DNA of 64,000 nucleotides from Neospora caninum Liverpool. Its lineage: Eukaryota > Apicomplexa > Conoidasida > Eucoccidiorida > Sarcocystidae. How positions within the stretch are numbered: the stretch's first letter is position 1; each line of letters opens with the position of its first letter. The translations under genes were made by a program, and so were the position numbers. The notes beneath the pieces were generated by a model. It did no database searches. It saw only the letters and a list, made by a program, of their open reading frames with translations, and had not been told where the DNA came from. The DNA lies in contig NC_018390.1 of the NCBI RefSeq assembly GCF_000208865.1, positions 1,598,790-1,662,789 of the forward strand, read 5' to 3'. Positions 22,231-32,543 of the stretch are shown here, piece by piece.

Positions 22231-25053
22231 CTACGCACCACCTCGTCCTGGCGTCGCCACGTACCGTGTCTTGGTGCGAAGGATCTTGCAGGCGGTCATC
22301 CAGTCCTCGTTTTCCACAGCTCGAGCGAAAGCCTCAGTCGCCTCGAGCCGCTCCAGGCGCGTCGCCTCTGAACACGAGAGAAAACGGAGCTCCTGCGCAT
22401 TTCCGTTGTGCGCGTCCCTCGGGCGCAAACGATGTGCCGGCTCGGCGCGAACGAACGGCGTACGGTGTGGCATGCAGCCAGGGCGCACACCACACGTGTG
22501 GGCCTTAAAAACCTCCAAGGAAACAAACCACCCGACGGGACAAAGACGCGGATCGCCTTCCAATGACGCAACGCCGCCAAAAAACGCTGGCCGTTACCTA
22601 CAACTGACAACTCGACTTCTTAGATTCTAGACTATCGCGTTCGAGAGCCTCGGCCAGTTTTATTCTCCACAGGGAAACACACGTGAGTCAATCAGCACGC
22701 GAAAACCCGGTCCAGCAGGAGACACGTGGCGTCTAGTCTCTGCGCTGAGGGAAATCGGAGATAACTGACGCTTTACTCGGGAGCGCGCGAATCTGCGCTG
22801 TCCGTTTCCGCGCGTCCGGGAAAGCAGCAGCCCACATAACGCTCGAGATCCAGATGAAGCGACAGTCCGATGAGGTGGGGGTGCTAACCTGGCGGAGGCT
22901 TCAGGTACGGCGAAACATCGCCAACGTCGAGCTGCAAGGAAGCGAAGGCACACAACAGCGCGCTCACAACGATAACGCTCAGGGACTAACGCTCGGAAGA
23001 AGGACGCGGGTTCTGCGAGTGGCCGGCACGCATGCAAGACGTCTTTTGTTTGAAAGGACCTCTCCACTTGATTTGCATGCCTGCGGACATGCCCGTCGTC
23101 GCTCACCGTCGCTCTTTGCTTGTTCTTTCCAGGCCGCTTTTCGTAAGGTTTGAGGGCGCCATGCTCCCAAAGGGCTTTGTGGATCGAGTGGTAGAGCGCC
23201 CGAACGCGGAGCCCTGCTTCCTGCTGAAGGTCGCGAATCTCCGCCGTGGTTTTCTCATACAGGCGCTTGAGGAGATGCGCCTGCGTTCGCACCGCTGCCT
23301 CTGCTTCGCGCCGCTTCCTCTTGTCGGCTTGTCGCTCTCGCTTCTCGCGCCGTGAAGTGGTGGGCAAGCCTGTGTCCGCGCCTTCAACTTCGCGCGACGC
23401 TCCAGAAGCCGCTAACGAGGAAAGGCGAGCGAGCTGGGCCTGGAGATTCTCAGCGTCGTGGTGAGTGAAAGAGGCAGGGAGCGCGCGGCGGTAAGCGTCC
23501 CAGGCACCTTCAATGCGGCGCGCCAGCGCCGCCTTTTCCTGCGCCTCGATGACGGAAGCCGCGAACTCCAGCAGTTTCTTCGCATCTTCCATGCACAGCA
23601 CATTGCGGTTTTCTCGAAGCACCTTCCGCACCGCCTCGTAGTTCCCTTGCTCCAAGAAGAAATGGACCTGAAACGTGGACAAAGGCGGCACAGCGGCGCG
23701 TGCATGCGCCGTGCCTAGCACCTAATATGGGCCATCCCCCCTCATTTCCTGTTGGCGAATGGCCCGCCGACACTTCGGCGGGGAGGGCGGCGCTGGACCC
23801 GCAACCCGAGGGACGCGTCGACGGCGGCCAAACCCACATGTTTTCAGTTTGCCCACCAAGTCAACAGTCGTGTCCTGCGTTGCGTGTCCATTTACCTGTT
23901 TCAGGAGAACCTTTTTGTCATAGATGGGGCCGTACAGATCATCAATGAGGTGGAAGGCAGGCGGCACAGATGAGCGCAGAGCCGGCAACGCTCGCCGCGC
24001 CGTTTGCTTCCCCGAATGCTTGGCGACAATGCGTGCAAGGCGTGCGTCTTCCAAGCTCTCGGGAGAGCCTACAGGCTCCAGTTCGGCGGCCGCCGCATGC
24101 GCCTCTGCAGGGTCGCCGTGCGCCTGCTTCTCCCGCTCCAGTTGCGCCTGCAGCTCGCCCCGAAGATACGCGTCGTGGAGTCTCTTGAGTTGTTCGAACT
24201 GCTGCGGTTTGAAAGTCATGCCGGGCGAGATTTCCCGGCCTTGGTCCCGAGCAATGTCGAACAGCAGCGGGAGAATGTCATCTGCCTTGGACCTCAACGA
24301 GGTCAGGTAATTCACGTCTGTCACATTCGCGCGGCGGAGGATCTCTTCGTAGACAACGGGAGCGCGCGGTGGACAGAGCGCCTCGGGCGTCGGAATGATG
24401 GGCATGACCACGCGGATCATCCGCAGAGACGAGGACGGAGACACGGAAGGAGACAGGAGGAAAGTCGGGAAAACGTTGACCGCCCGAGCGCCGAAAGCTC
24501 GCGGAAGGGGCGTATCCCGGCATGCCCCCAGCGAAGCCGGGAAGGTCTGAGGATGCGACGGCTCCAGAAGCGGGTCTGAGAATTGTGGACAGCACGACTT
24601 GGCACCAAACACGGCGGCATACTGCTGCTGGTCCGGGCTGGGTCTCCAGGAGCGCCGGCTGCCGTTCGGCGCGCAACTGCTTGGCAAACGGGGACGGTGT
24701 CGCGGCCTGGGGCTCTCAGGCCGGCACGTGGCGTCGGCGAGTTGGGAGCAAAGGTCTGAGAAGTTTGGCAGCGGGGCGGGTGCAAGAAACGAAGGCGAAC
24801 GGGAAGTCAGAGGCCGCATGTCCCGGGCACGAAGAGGCGAGCTGGCGAATGTCCTCGCCTGAGCAAAGCGGGGGCGGAGATACGCTGCGGCCACGGCGAC
24901 TGCTGCAAACAGCGGCCACAGCCAGCGAGTCTGGCGTCTGCGCAACGGAAGCAACTTTGCGTCTCCACGCCGGCTGCCACGGGCGCTGCATGCTGGCGCT
25001 GTGCGCGTATCTCCCGCGCCAGGGACTTGCCTGTCCCAGAGAGGCTGACGCAT
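22231..25053 (-). CDS. membrane-anchored hypothetical protein, 632 residues, 4 exons
   Basis: Exons are 25053-23896, 23667-23107, 22931-22889 and 22367-22231. Phases are 0, 0 and 1, with 633 codons in total. The third exon has only 43 bases; it is needed to keep the last exon (EATRLERLEATEAFARAVEN, then EDWMTACKILRTKTRY) in frame. It is flanked by a good acceptor (CTTCCTTGCAG) and donor (CCAG|GTTAGC). The ATG at 25053 has A at -3. A single hydrophobic span at about residues 45-59 (LWPLFAAVAVAAAYL) after a basic N-terminus suggests a signal anchor or a bipartite organelle-targeting leader. Residues about 60-210 look disordered. The conserved-looking part starts near IRVVMPIIPTPEAL and includes FHLIDDLYGPIYDKKVLLKQ and the next exon's VHFFLEQGNYEAVRKVLREN. 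It continues into a long charged helix rich in Arg, Glu and Ala. I do not recognise the family; an apicoplast or mitochondrial location is inference only. Confidence 0.65.
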
Positions 25054-27288
25054 GCTGTCGGTGAGTCTGTCGAGCGGCAACCGGCGTTTGGGTCGAGGCG
25101 ATTCGCCAAGGATTTTGACAAGCGGCAGGGACACATTCGCTAGAGGGAAGACGGAAGGGAAGGAGACTCATGGATACAGGAAAGATGAGAGCGCCCGATG
25201 CACGAGGAAAAAACACAAGGCGTGCGGAAGACGAAGTGGCTGCTAGGGCGTTTCTCTCTGCCTTTTGTCCTGGCGGGGAAGACTTGGACCGGGCTTCACG
25301 TGTGCTCGAGACACGAAGGCAACTGCCATCTTTGCACGAGACGGATTCATCACGTCTCCGACCTCTTGCAGCTGCTCTTCAGGCCTCTCTGGCGCTCTTG
25401 GATTGTCTGTCGCAAAATTCGAGAGCCTTCCTTCCATGTTCCGTCTTGCCTTCCGCAGTTCGGTCGGTCGCGTTTCTCTCCAGTCGAAGCAAGCTGTTTA
25501 ATCCGCCAGTTCGGTCCCACTAACTTGTCTCACCGAAGGCGTCCGCTAATCCTCGTATGCACCGGAGACGAGGAAGCCGGTCCCATGATTTGCTTGCGAA
25601 AGAGAACTGTGCATGTGCGCACGCTCGGCCCCTGTCCTGTTTCCTTGCGCAAACAAGATCCCCAGTTTCCGCGTTTGACACAACGAAGGCAGTCTCCGCG
25701 GGAGTGTCTCCCGGCGACTTGGAGGAACCGGGCACATGCACGGGTTCGCGGGCGGAGGCTGAAGCGTTTTCGGCGACGAATCGATGAAGAAGAATAATAA
25801 ACGTATCACACACAGAGCTCCGGAGCCCGAGCGTTCCCAGTCGACACGCACCGGCGCGCCCTGTTGGCCGCAGTGTGAGTTCCGACGACTTTCCTGTCAC
25901 AAGCTTTCCACAAAGGCAGTAGCTGCGCAGCAAACACTCAGAAAACGTGTGCGGTGTCTTGCGGGCGAGCGGACCGAGTTCAGCTGACGACGAGCTGTGG
26001 GAAAGACAATATAGCGATATTTCTATACGTTGTCTTCGCACGGCAGTCTCAGCCGAGACCGCGCACACGCGTTTTCAGCGTTGACGCGTGGCAGCTCTTC
26101 CACACAGATCCACGGAAAAGGAGACATGCGCGCATGCGGCCTATCAAAAACAGACGAAACGCACGGCACTCAAGAAAAACTGCCGCACTGGTAAAACCCT
26201 TTCGCAGATCCTCGCCTGCGGTAACAGCGCTGATGCTCGACTGTGGAGGGGAAAGGTCGCGTGTGCGTCCAGGAACGCCTTGAGGGTTCCTCGAGAAGGA
26301 ACAGAGAAAACAGGAGTTTCTGGGCGCTTGGAAGGCTGCCAGAATCGGCTATTCTGTTGGACATCCGTCTGCTGACCAAACCGGCGTGTGATATGGCCAG
26401 GGAGTTTGTTGTTCCTGCTCTTGTAGCTGCATGCATCGTTGCATGCAAGATCTGTCCACGCAAAAGGGCAACTGCTGCCGAGGAAAACGGGCTTGGTAAG
26501 GCGCAACCTCGAAACGTAAACGTCTTCCAACTTTGCTTCATGTGGACATGACAAGCGGCAGGCAACAAAGCGAAGTCTTTGCATGTTGGCGTTCCAGACG
26601 TATTCGCGGCCTCTCCTCGCGGTGTCTCCCAGACCCGGAGACAAGACTCCGCAGTCGGCGGGGCTAGAGCAGTTCCCAGCGAGTTCTCACGCGTTTTTCC
26701 CCTGTCGAGCGATGGGTGTTTTTTCCTTCGGGATTCGCCACCGCTTTTCTTCTGTTTGTTCGACGTAACGCTTTGCGAACCTGCTCAGAAGCAACGGTCG
26801 TTGCTCGTGGTCACTCCCGACGCCTGCGTCGAGCGTTTGCTTCATCTTCGACATCGAGACGTGTTGTGCGCCGTGTTTTTCGAGCATTCTGTAGGCTCAA
26901 AAATCGGACAGCACAGTTGCGCATCCAGCAATCGACGTACATCTAAACGAGAGCAGGACTGCGTGGGTCTGCTGTTTTGCCCTCGTGTCGTCGGGCTGTC
27001 TGTCGAAATTCTCCGGAGTGCGTCTGCGCCGCACACTCGCAGATAGAGACGCCACTCCTTCACGCTTCCTCAACACGAGAAGGCCTCCAGTCGCGTTTCC
27101 CGCACAAAGGAAACGCTCGAGCGGGAGTGGCGAAGGCCGGATCTGAGAGCTGGCGATTTGAAGTTCGTTTCATTTCCACTCCGCAGGCAAACCACGTGGG
27201 GGGCAAGAGGCGTGTACCCCTGCTGCACTGTCGACGCACCTCTGTGCATCCTGACGTCTCGGCGCACCTCATCTATCGAGAACTCAAG
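25054..27288. other. divergent promoter region
   Basis: A 2.2 kb spacer between the start of a minus-strand gene (25053) and the start of a plus-strand gene (27289), so it should hold both promoters and 5' untranslated regions. A pair of TGCATGC motifs lies at 26428-26448. Frames here (25198-25797 plus, 26144-26644 minus and others) show no domain or splice support. Confidence 0.5.
26428..26448. promoter_or_regulatory. paired TGCATGC palindromes
   Basis: TGCATGCA at 26428-26435 and TTGCATGCAA at 26439-26448 lie close together in the divergent spacer, about 0.85 kb upstream of the BCNT start codon. TGCATGC is a known enriched upstream motif in Toxoplasma, attributed to ApiAP2 factors. Function here is inferred from motif and position only. 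Confidence 0.4.
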
Positions 27289-30200
27289 ATGGCGTCTCTG
27301 CTGGACATGAAATTTGGGAGCGACAGCGAGGAAGATGACGAAGACTACGCAGGCTCCGCCGGGTCCTCCGAGGAGTCTGGCGAGGACGCGAGTGACGAGG
27401 AGCAAGACTCAACACGTGCCGAAGGTTCCTGTACACACGGTGACTCGTCCCACCCTTCCCAGGCACCGGCTTCCACAGCTTGGCCCGAGGCGACACGACC
27501 CGCAGGAACCTGCATCCCCGACGGCGGCGACGGCGGCGACGGCGACGAGATGACAGTGGCAAGACGAAAGCCCGTCATCGCGTCCAGCAGAAGAAAACGG
27601 ATGCTCAGAGGCAAACAAAGGTACGCTGGATGTCCACGGAGGCTTCTTTCCAGTGACCAAGCCTGGGAGGACGCACCTGTGCTCCCAGACTTGGCGCTGG
27701 CTACCGTAGCCGCGACCGGCTCTGGGGTATCTGAACGCGTCGTCTCTGTTCGCAGTTCCGGTCTGAGTCTGTAACTCATCGGGAAGAGTCAAGCTCAAGA
27801 ACGCGAGAGCGTCTACATGCTTGGTTGTTCCTTCTTTCCAGGTTGACTCCCCGGCACATACAACCCAACTTTTTCGTGCTTCCGTTCGGAGGGGTCCGCG
27901 GCCTGTCGCTGCGACTCCCCGCCTCTCGTCCATGCAGTGCCTCCTCTAGCGTTGAGCCGACACACGCAGAGACGCGTGAGCGAACGGTCAGGATACACTC
28001 TCTGTCGGTCTCCTTTCGGGCCCTCTCCGTCTCTGACCGCTTCGTTTTTTTTCTCTCCGGAGCTCAGGGGGAACTCACCCCCGCCCTGACGCCGCTCCTT
28101 GTCTATCCGCGAAGGATGCATGTTGTTGTGTTTCCATGCCTGTTCAGAGAGGACGAAAAGCGGAAATCCAAGGCAGCCAAGAAGGCCGAAGAAGAGGCAC
28201 GGAAGCAAGAAACCGCGGCGCTCTTTGCGGAGATGGAGAAGGAGTCGCGAGAAGCTCTGTCTTCGTACAACTCCCCGGTGCGTCTGTTTTTTTGCGTTTC
28301 CGCACCTTTCCCTGTCTAGCTCAGTCTACGTATACCCGTGCTCTCTGCGTAGTGAAGACGTTCGTCGCACAGTGTCCGCCGCCACAGACGGAAGAACTGA
28401 AGCTGGACTCGCCTGAGCGACATGTCACCTCTTCAGAAGGGACCCACGCTGCCGGGACGCACCAGTCCATGTCTAGCTTCTACGGAACTCTTGCCGCAGC
28501 CAGCGGTCGTTGATGGCCGGAAACAGGCGCCGCAGGGAGACGCCCCTAGTTATCCCGCACGCCTGCCGTCTATTTTCGCGTGCAAGCGCCCGCCGTGCTC
28601 GGTGTGGGTGGCGTCACACAGCCGCTTCCGCATGGCGCCTCTGGGTCGCGCGCTGCTGCTGATTCGAGTCCACAAGACGCCCGACTCCTCTGGCGCCGGG
28701 TCGGTCTTGGGGATCTTTCGAGCGGCCAGTCGCGACCAGGAGCTGTGGAGCGCCTGCATCCTCAGGGTGATCCTTTTTGTTGGGGCATCGGCACCGCCCA
28801 TCGCTGGAGCCCCTCGCCTGCATCCGCAGAAGCAACCGAAGGCACGCGCCTGCTCGGATGAAGCGTGGACTCCTCTGCATGCAGCGAAGTTTTCAAATGT
28901 GTCCTGGCGGAGAGTGCGTGAATCAAGAAGCGAGAAACGGCGCACATATTTCTGCGAGAGCTCCTGCGTCTCGTCTCCTGGTCCTGCAGACTCCGACAGA
29001 CGACTTCTTGTTACAGTTCCACCGCCGCTGCCCGTCGACTGGAGAAAAGAGGAACCAGACGTGGCAACAGCTGCAGCACCATCTGTCTATTGCTGTCTCA
29101 GCTCTTCAGCCGACCTCGCAGCTTCGTGGCGGCAGTGCGCCCCTTTCAGGAGTGGTTCCGAAGACACAGAGCACTGGACAACATGCAGTTTCACGTGGGC
29201 CGCTCGGACCCAGTGATGCGGAGAGCGCTGGTGCCTCAGCTGCTTTGGGGGCGCAGAAGGCGGTCGATCCAGAGGGACGTGGAGGGGACGGAAAGCCGGA
29301 GAACCTCCACGACGGAACTCTGGCGACTCTGTCAGGCACGACGGCCACTGCTACAACGTTCAGCGTCCGAGAATTCAAACAGGTAAAAGACTTGGCATTC
29401 TCGCGAGAGCGAGTGTGAACCCCCCCGGGGTGGGTCGACACCAGTAGACGCATCCGAGGGCGTGGAACTGATCAAGTTTAACGGCGTCTCTTTTTTGTCT
29501 TTTTTGTTTCGTTCGTTTTCCTAGAGGTGTCGTCGTCCGACAGACGCGGCTGTCATCAAGCTGAGAGACGAAGCCATGCGGAGCTGTAGGTTACGCCGAA
29601 GTCACGCCTCCCCCTCGGGGCCTCGGGCCTGTGGACTGCTCGCGCGCCTACAGAGTGCACACCTTCATGAAAAGAGCGAAGGCTCCTCGTCTGCCTATCA
29701 TTTCTTACCTAAGCACGCAGCACGCGGCAGGGGTTGTCCTTCGAGTCTTTTGGTTCGGGAAAGCCGCGACAATACAAGCACAAGACATCCGAGGAAGCAC
29801 TTCCTTGCGGCTCGCCCCCAGCGATCGTGTCCACGCGTTGAACACACTAGGCCACACATGCGTCAGTCGCTCTCTATTTGTACAGATATGGTATTTTGTC
29901 GCGTGTATTCCAGGGCGTATGACCCATCTGGAGGCGTGCATGCTTGTGCCTGTCGACATCTGTTGTTTTTTCTCCTGATACACTTGTATTTCGCATGCAC
30001 ATAATCAGGACTTGTTATAACGGTGGTTTCCAGCCTCATATTTAGACCATAACGACTGCCGATTTGTGTCCTCAAAGGCCCATCTGCATGCGACAGAGAA
30101 TGTCTTCTCGTGCGAACTGTATGTCTTGCTTATTCCAGTAGACACGACGGGAGAAGTGATCGTCAAGAAGGTAGCGCGGTTCGCGGGCCAGAACATCGAG

Positions 30201-32543
30201 TAGGTCACCATTGCCGTTGTGCAGAGGGGCGCTCTCCCCAGCGAGGGAAACACACGCAGGTGGTGTTCCTGGCTGAAGCAGTTTCCCGGTGTTTTTTTGT
30301 GCTGAATGGCCATACCCGCCTGTTGTCTGCCGTTCGGCACAATGGTACATCACTGCGAAGCGGAAAACGCGCTCGAGACAGTGTCGTGGCGTGCCGAAGC
30401 TTATTCACTCCTTGACCCTCATGCGACGGGAGTGTAAGAGAGCTAGCCTTTGGCCGTCACCGCGTCCGCAAGCCACCTGCCGAAATCGTGTGCCTATGGT
30501 GGACCGCCTCCGGGGTCGCTGGATGCATGAGATGGCCGCACAAGACACTGTGCTAAGCTCACATCTGTCGCGACACTCAGTCACAGTCTGCGCTTTCCTC
30601 TGCGTTTGCGTCCGCTATATGTCAGGGTCGAGGCGCGCATGGAGGCCGCTTCAGAGGAATACCAGAAGTTCCTGCAAATGCAGCAAAAGGCACAGCAGCT
30701 CGGGGGGCAATTTGCCGAGCTCGACGGCCTCGTTGCTGGTAACCCAACAGTCTATCGGTGTTCCCACGAAACTCTCGCGGCCTGGACCTCATGCGTAGAT
30801 GCAGCAGGCACCGTCGCTGGTGCTCGCCAGGGGTGCACTCTAACGTGTCGCGAGAAACCCGAGTTCGCTGGCGGCAGCTGTTTTGCCGCCAGGAACGCGT
30901 GCGGGGCTTGTTCCTTTCAGAGACAGAGCCGCCCACATTGAGGGGGTCTGAGGCGCACTGAATGTGGAAGCAGAGGAACGCGCCTAATCACTGGAGGGAC
31001 ACAGAGCAGCTCGTGGAACGCGTTTCCTTTGTGACTGCTTTTCAGCATAATATGCGTGGTTTCATTTCCCGTCAGGATCTCGTCACCCGGGAGCTCTCTG
31101 TGGGGGTTCTTTGTCTCTATCTTCTCACTCAGGCAGAAAGCCAAAACGGCTGTACAAGCGTAGCAACGTAGGCTTGGCGAAACGACAGAACGTGGCGTGT
31201 TCGGTCGTGGATGTCCACCTTTGTTTGCAGCGCTGGATGGACCTTCGGCCATCAACTCCGTGGAGAAGTCACAGGCTGACTGGTGAGTGCAAGGAAGTTT
31301 TGTGTCAAAAGGTGGTAGTGCAAATGTCGCTTTTCATTCGGAGTTCGCGACCGATTCGCAAGGGACAAAACGGACGTTTCGGAAAGACAAGGCAGCAAGA
31401 AACCGGCGACGGGGGGCGGGGTTGTCCACACCGACCTGCGTGCGTCGTGCACCCAAGCATCGGCCGCGACTGTATCTGTTTGTCGTCTGCTCCTTCTTGC
31501 ATTTGACATGGGGCACGAAGGCGATGCGCGTCAGTAGTGTGCATGCGCATGCAGTGAATCCTTCACTACAACAAAGAAATGTCACTGCCAATGAGCAGTC
31601 TCTTCACAGGCCCAGCTGTCTAGTATCTCTTAACATCACAGAAATCAGTGGGGAGATAGAATGTGTGACGCAGCTGAGTGTTCAGACGAAACGTGTAAAC
31701 AGGGGAGGCATGACGCCTAGCAGAAATCGACCGCATTCGATGTCGTCGCCCTGTGTTCGTAGACTTCTTTGTTTGATATTTTTTGTGGCGTTGCTCTTTC
31801 AGGGAGAAATTCAAACGAGACAAGGGTATTGAGGCCGAGCTGAAGAAAGGCCACGGGTAGGATTTGTTCGCGCTGCTTTGGCACCGCTTCGCCTGTTTCC
31901 CTGTGTATCGACTGCTCGGTAGTGTTTCAGACCCGAAGTTTTGGTGCGGCTCTCTTGGCTCCGCTGTCTGCGCCTCTCTCGTCCTCTCTTGTCCTCTCGA
32001 CGCAACCTTTTTACTCCTGTCTCCGCCATGCGCCATTCAGTATCCTAGGTACTATAATGTCTCTGTTTATTCGATTCGAGTTATACAGTTCTGGATCGCG
32101 TATCATTTGTACAGAGACAATATCTACTTATAATGTGATAATAACAATACATGGTCTAGCTATGATCTTTATGTTCTTAATGCCGGCTTTGTACGGAGGA
32201 TATGGTAACTTCTTTGTACTGCGCTCCACGATGACGATCGTAGGCCGTGCACGTTCACACCTCCTTGTTTTGGTGCGCTGGCTTTGACATCTACAGCAGC
32301 GACCTTCTGTGTTGTTTATGTTTCTGCGATATGCGAGGAATCGTCCCTTGGTGCTAGGTTTTCGATCCGCCCAGTGCGTCAGTCGGGTCCGGAAGTTCGT
32401 TGCGTTTCGTGTTTTTCAGGTATCTCGACAAGCAGAGTTTTCTTGCCGAGACCGAGTGGCGCCAGCACGAAAAGAATGTCGAGTTGCGTCGACGGCAGCA
32501 GCTCCAGCAGCAAGCTCAACAACCCCAGTCCTCTCGCACTTGA
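27289..32543 (+). CDS. BCNT/SWC5 (CFDP1-type) chromatin protein, 399 residues, 9 exons
   Basis: Exons are 27289-27620, 28148-28277, 29110-29382, 29525-29585, 30139-30199, 30626-30738, 31231-31282, 31803-31856 and 32420-32543. All phases agree (2,0,0,1,2,1,2,2) and sum to 400 codons. The ATG lies in CAAGATGG. The N-terminus is the acidic stretch typical of the family (DMKFGSDSEEDDEDY), followed by a basic helix (EDEKRKSKAAKKAEEEARKQ). The C-terminal BCNT domain runs from about residue 266: TTGEVIVKKVARFAGQNIE, then SAINSVEKSQADWEKFKRDK and GHGYLDKQSFLAETEWRQHE. These match the conserved family pattern (F-A-G-E/Q, a Lys-Ser-x-x-Asp-Trp block, and a Tyr-Leu-x-Lys-x-x-Phe-Leu block). In yeast and animals the family is part of SWR1/SRCAP-type remodellers that load H2A.Z. 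The C-terminus is Gln-rich. The boundaries of exon 3, whose residues are low complexity, are the least certain. Intron 8 carries a cox1 fragment. Confidence 0.88.
32045..32218 (+). pseudogene. NUMT: mitochondrial cox1 fragment inside an intron
   Basis: This 174-base segment translates in one frame, without stops, to cytochrome c oxidase subunit I sequence. It includes LGTIMSLFIRFELYSSGSRI, TYNVIITIHGLAMIF and ALYGGYGNFFV, the conserved early transmembrane region of COX1. Base composition changes abruptly to AT-rich relative to the GC-rich flanks. The match stops just after GNFFV, where the native protein continues with Pro-Ile. The fragment is on the plus strand inside intron 8 (31857-32419) of the BCNT/SWC5 gene. 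It has no start, no stop and no terminal repeats, so it is a nuclear insertion of mitochondrial DNA, not a gene. Boundaries are accurate to perhaps 5 bases; the left edge could begin a few bases earlier. Confidence 0.9.

Noticed and set aside
22660..23106. Continuation of exon 2 of the 25053 gene past 23107
   Set aside because: The readthrough sequence is Arg/Ser/Pro-rich, and a donor plus micro-exon gives a better C-terminus with consistent phases.
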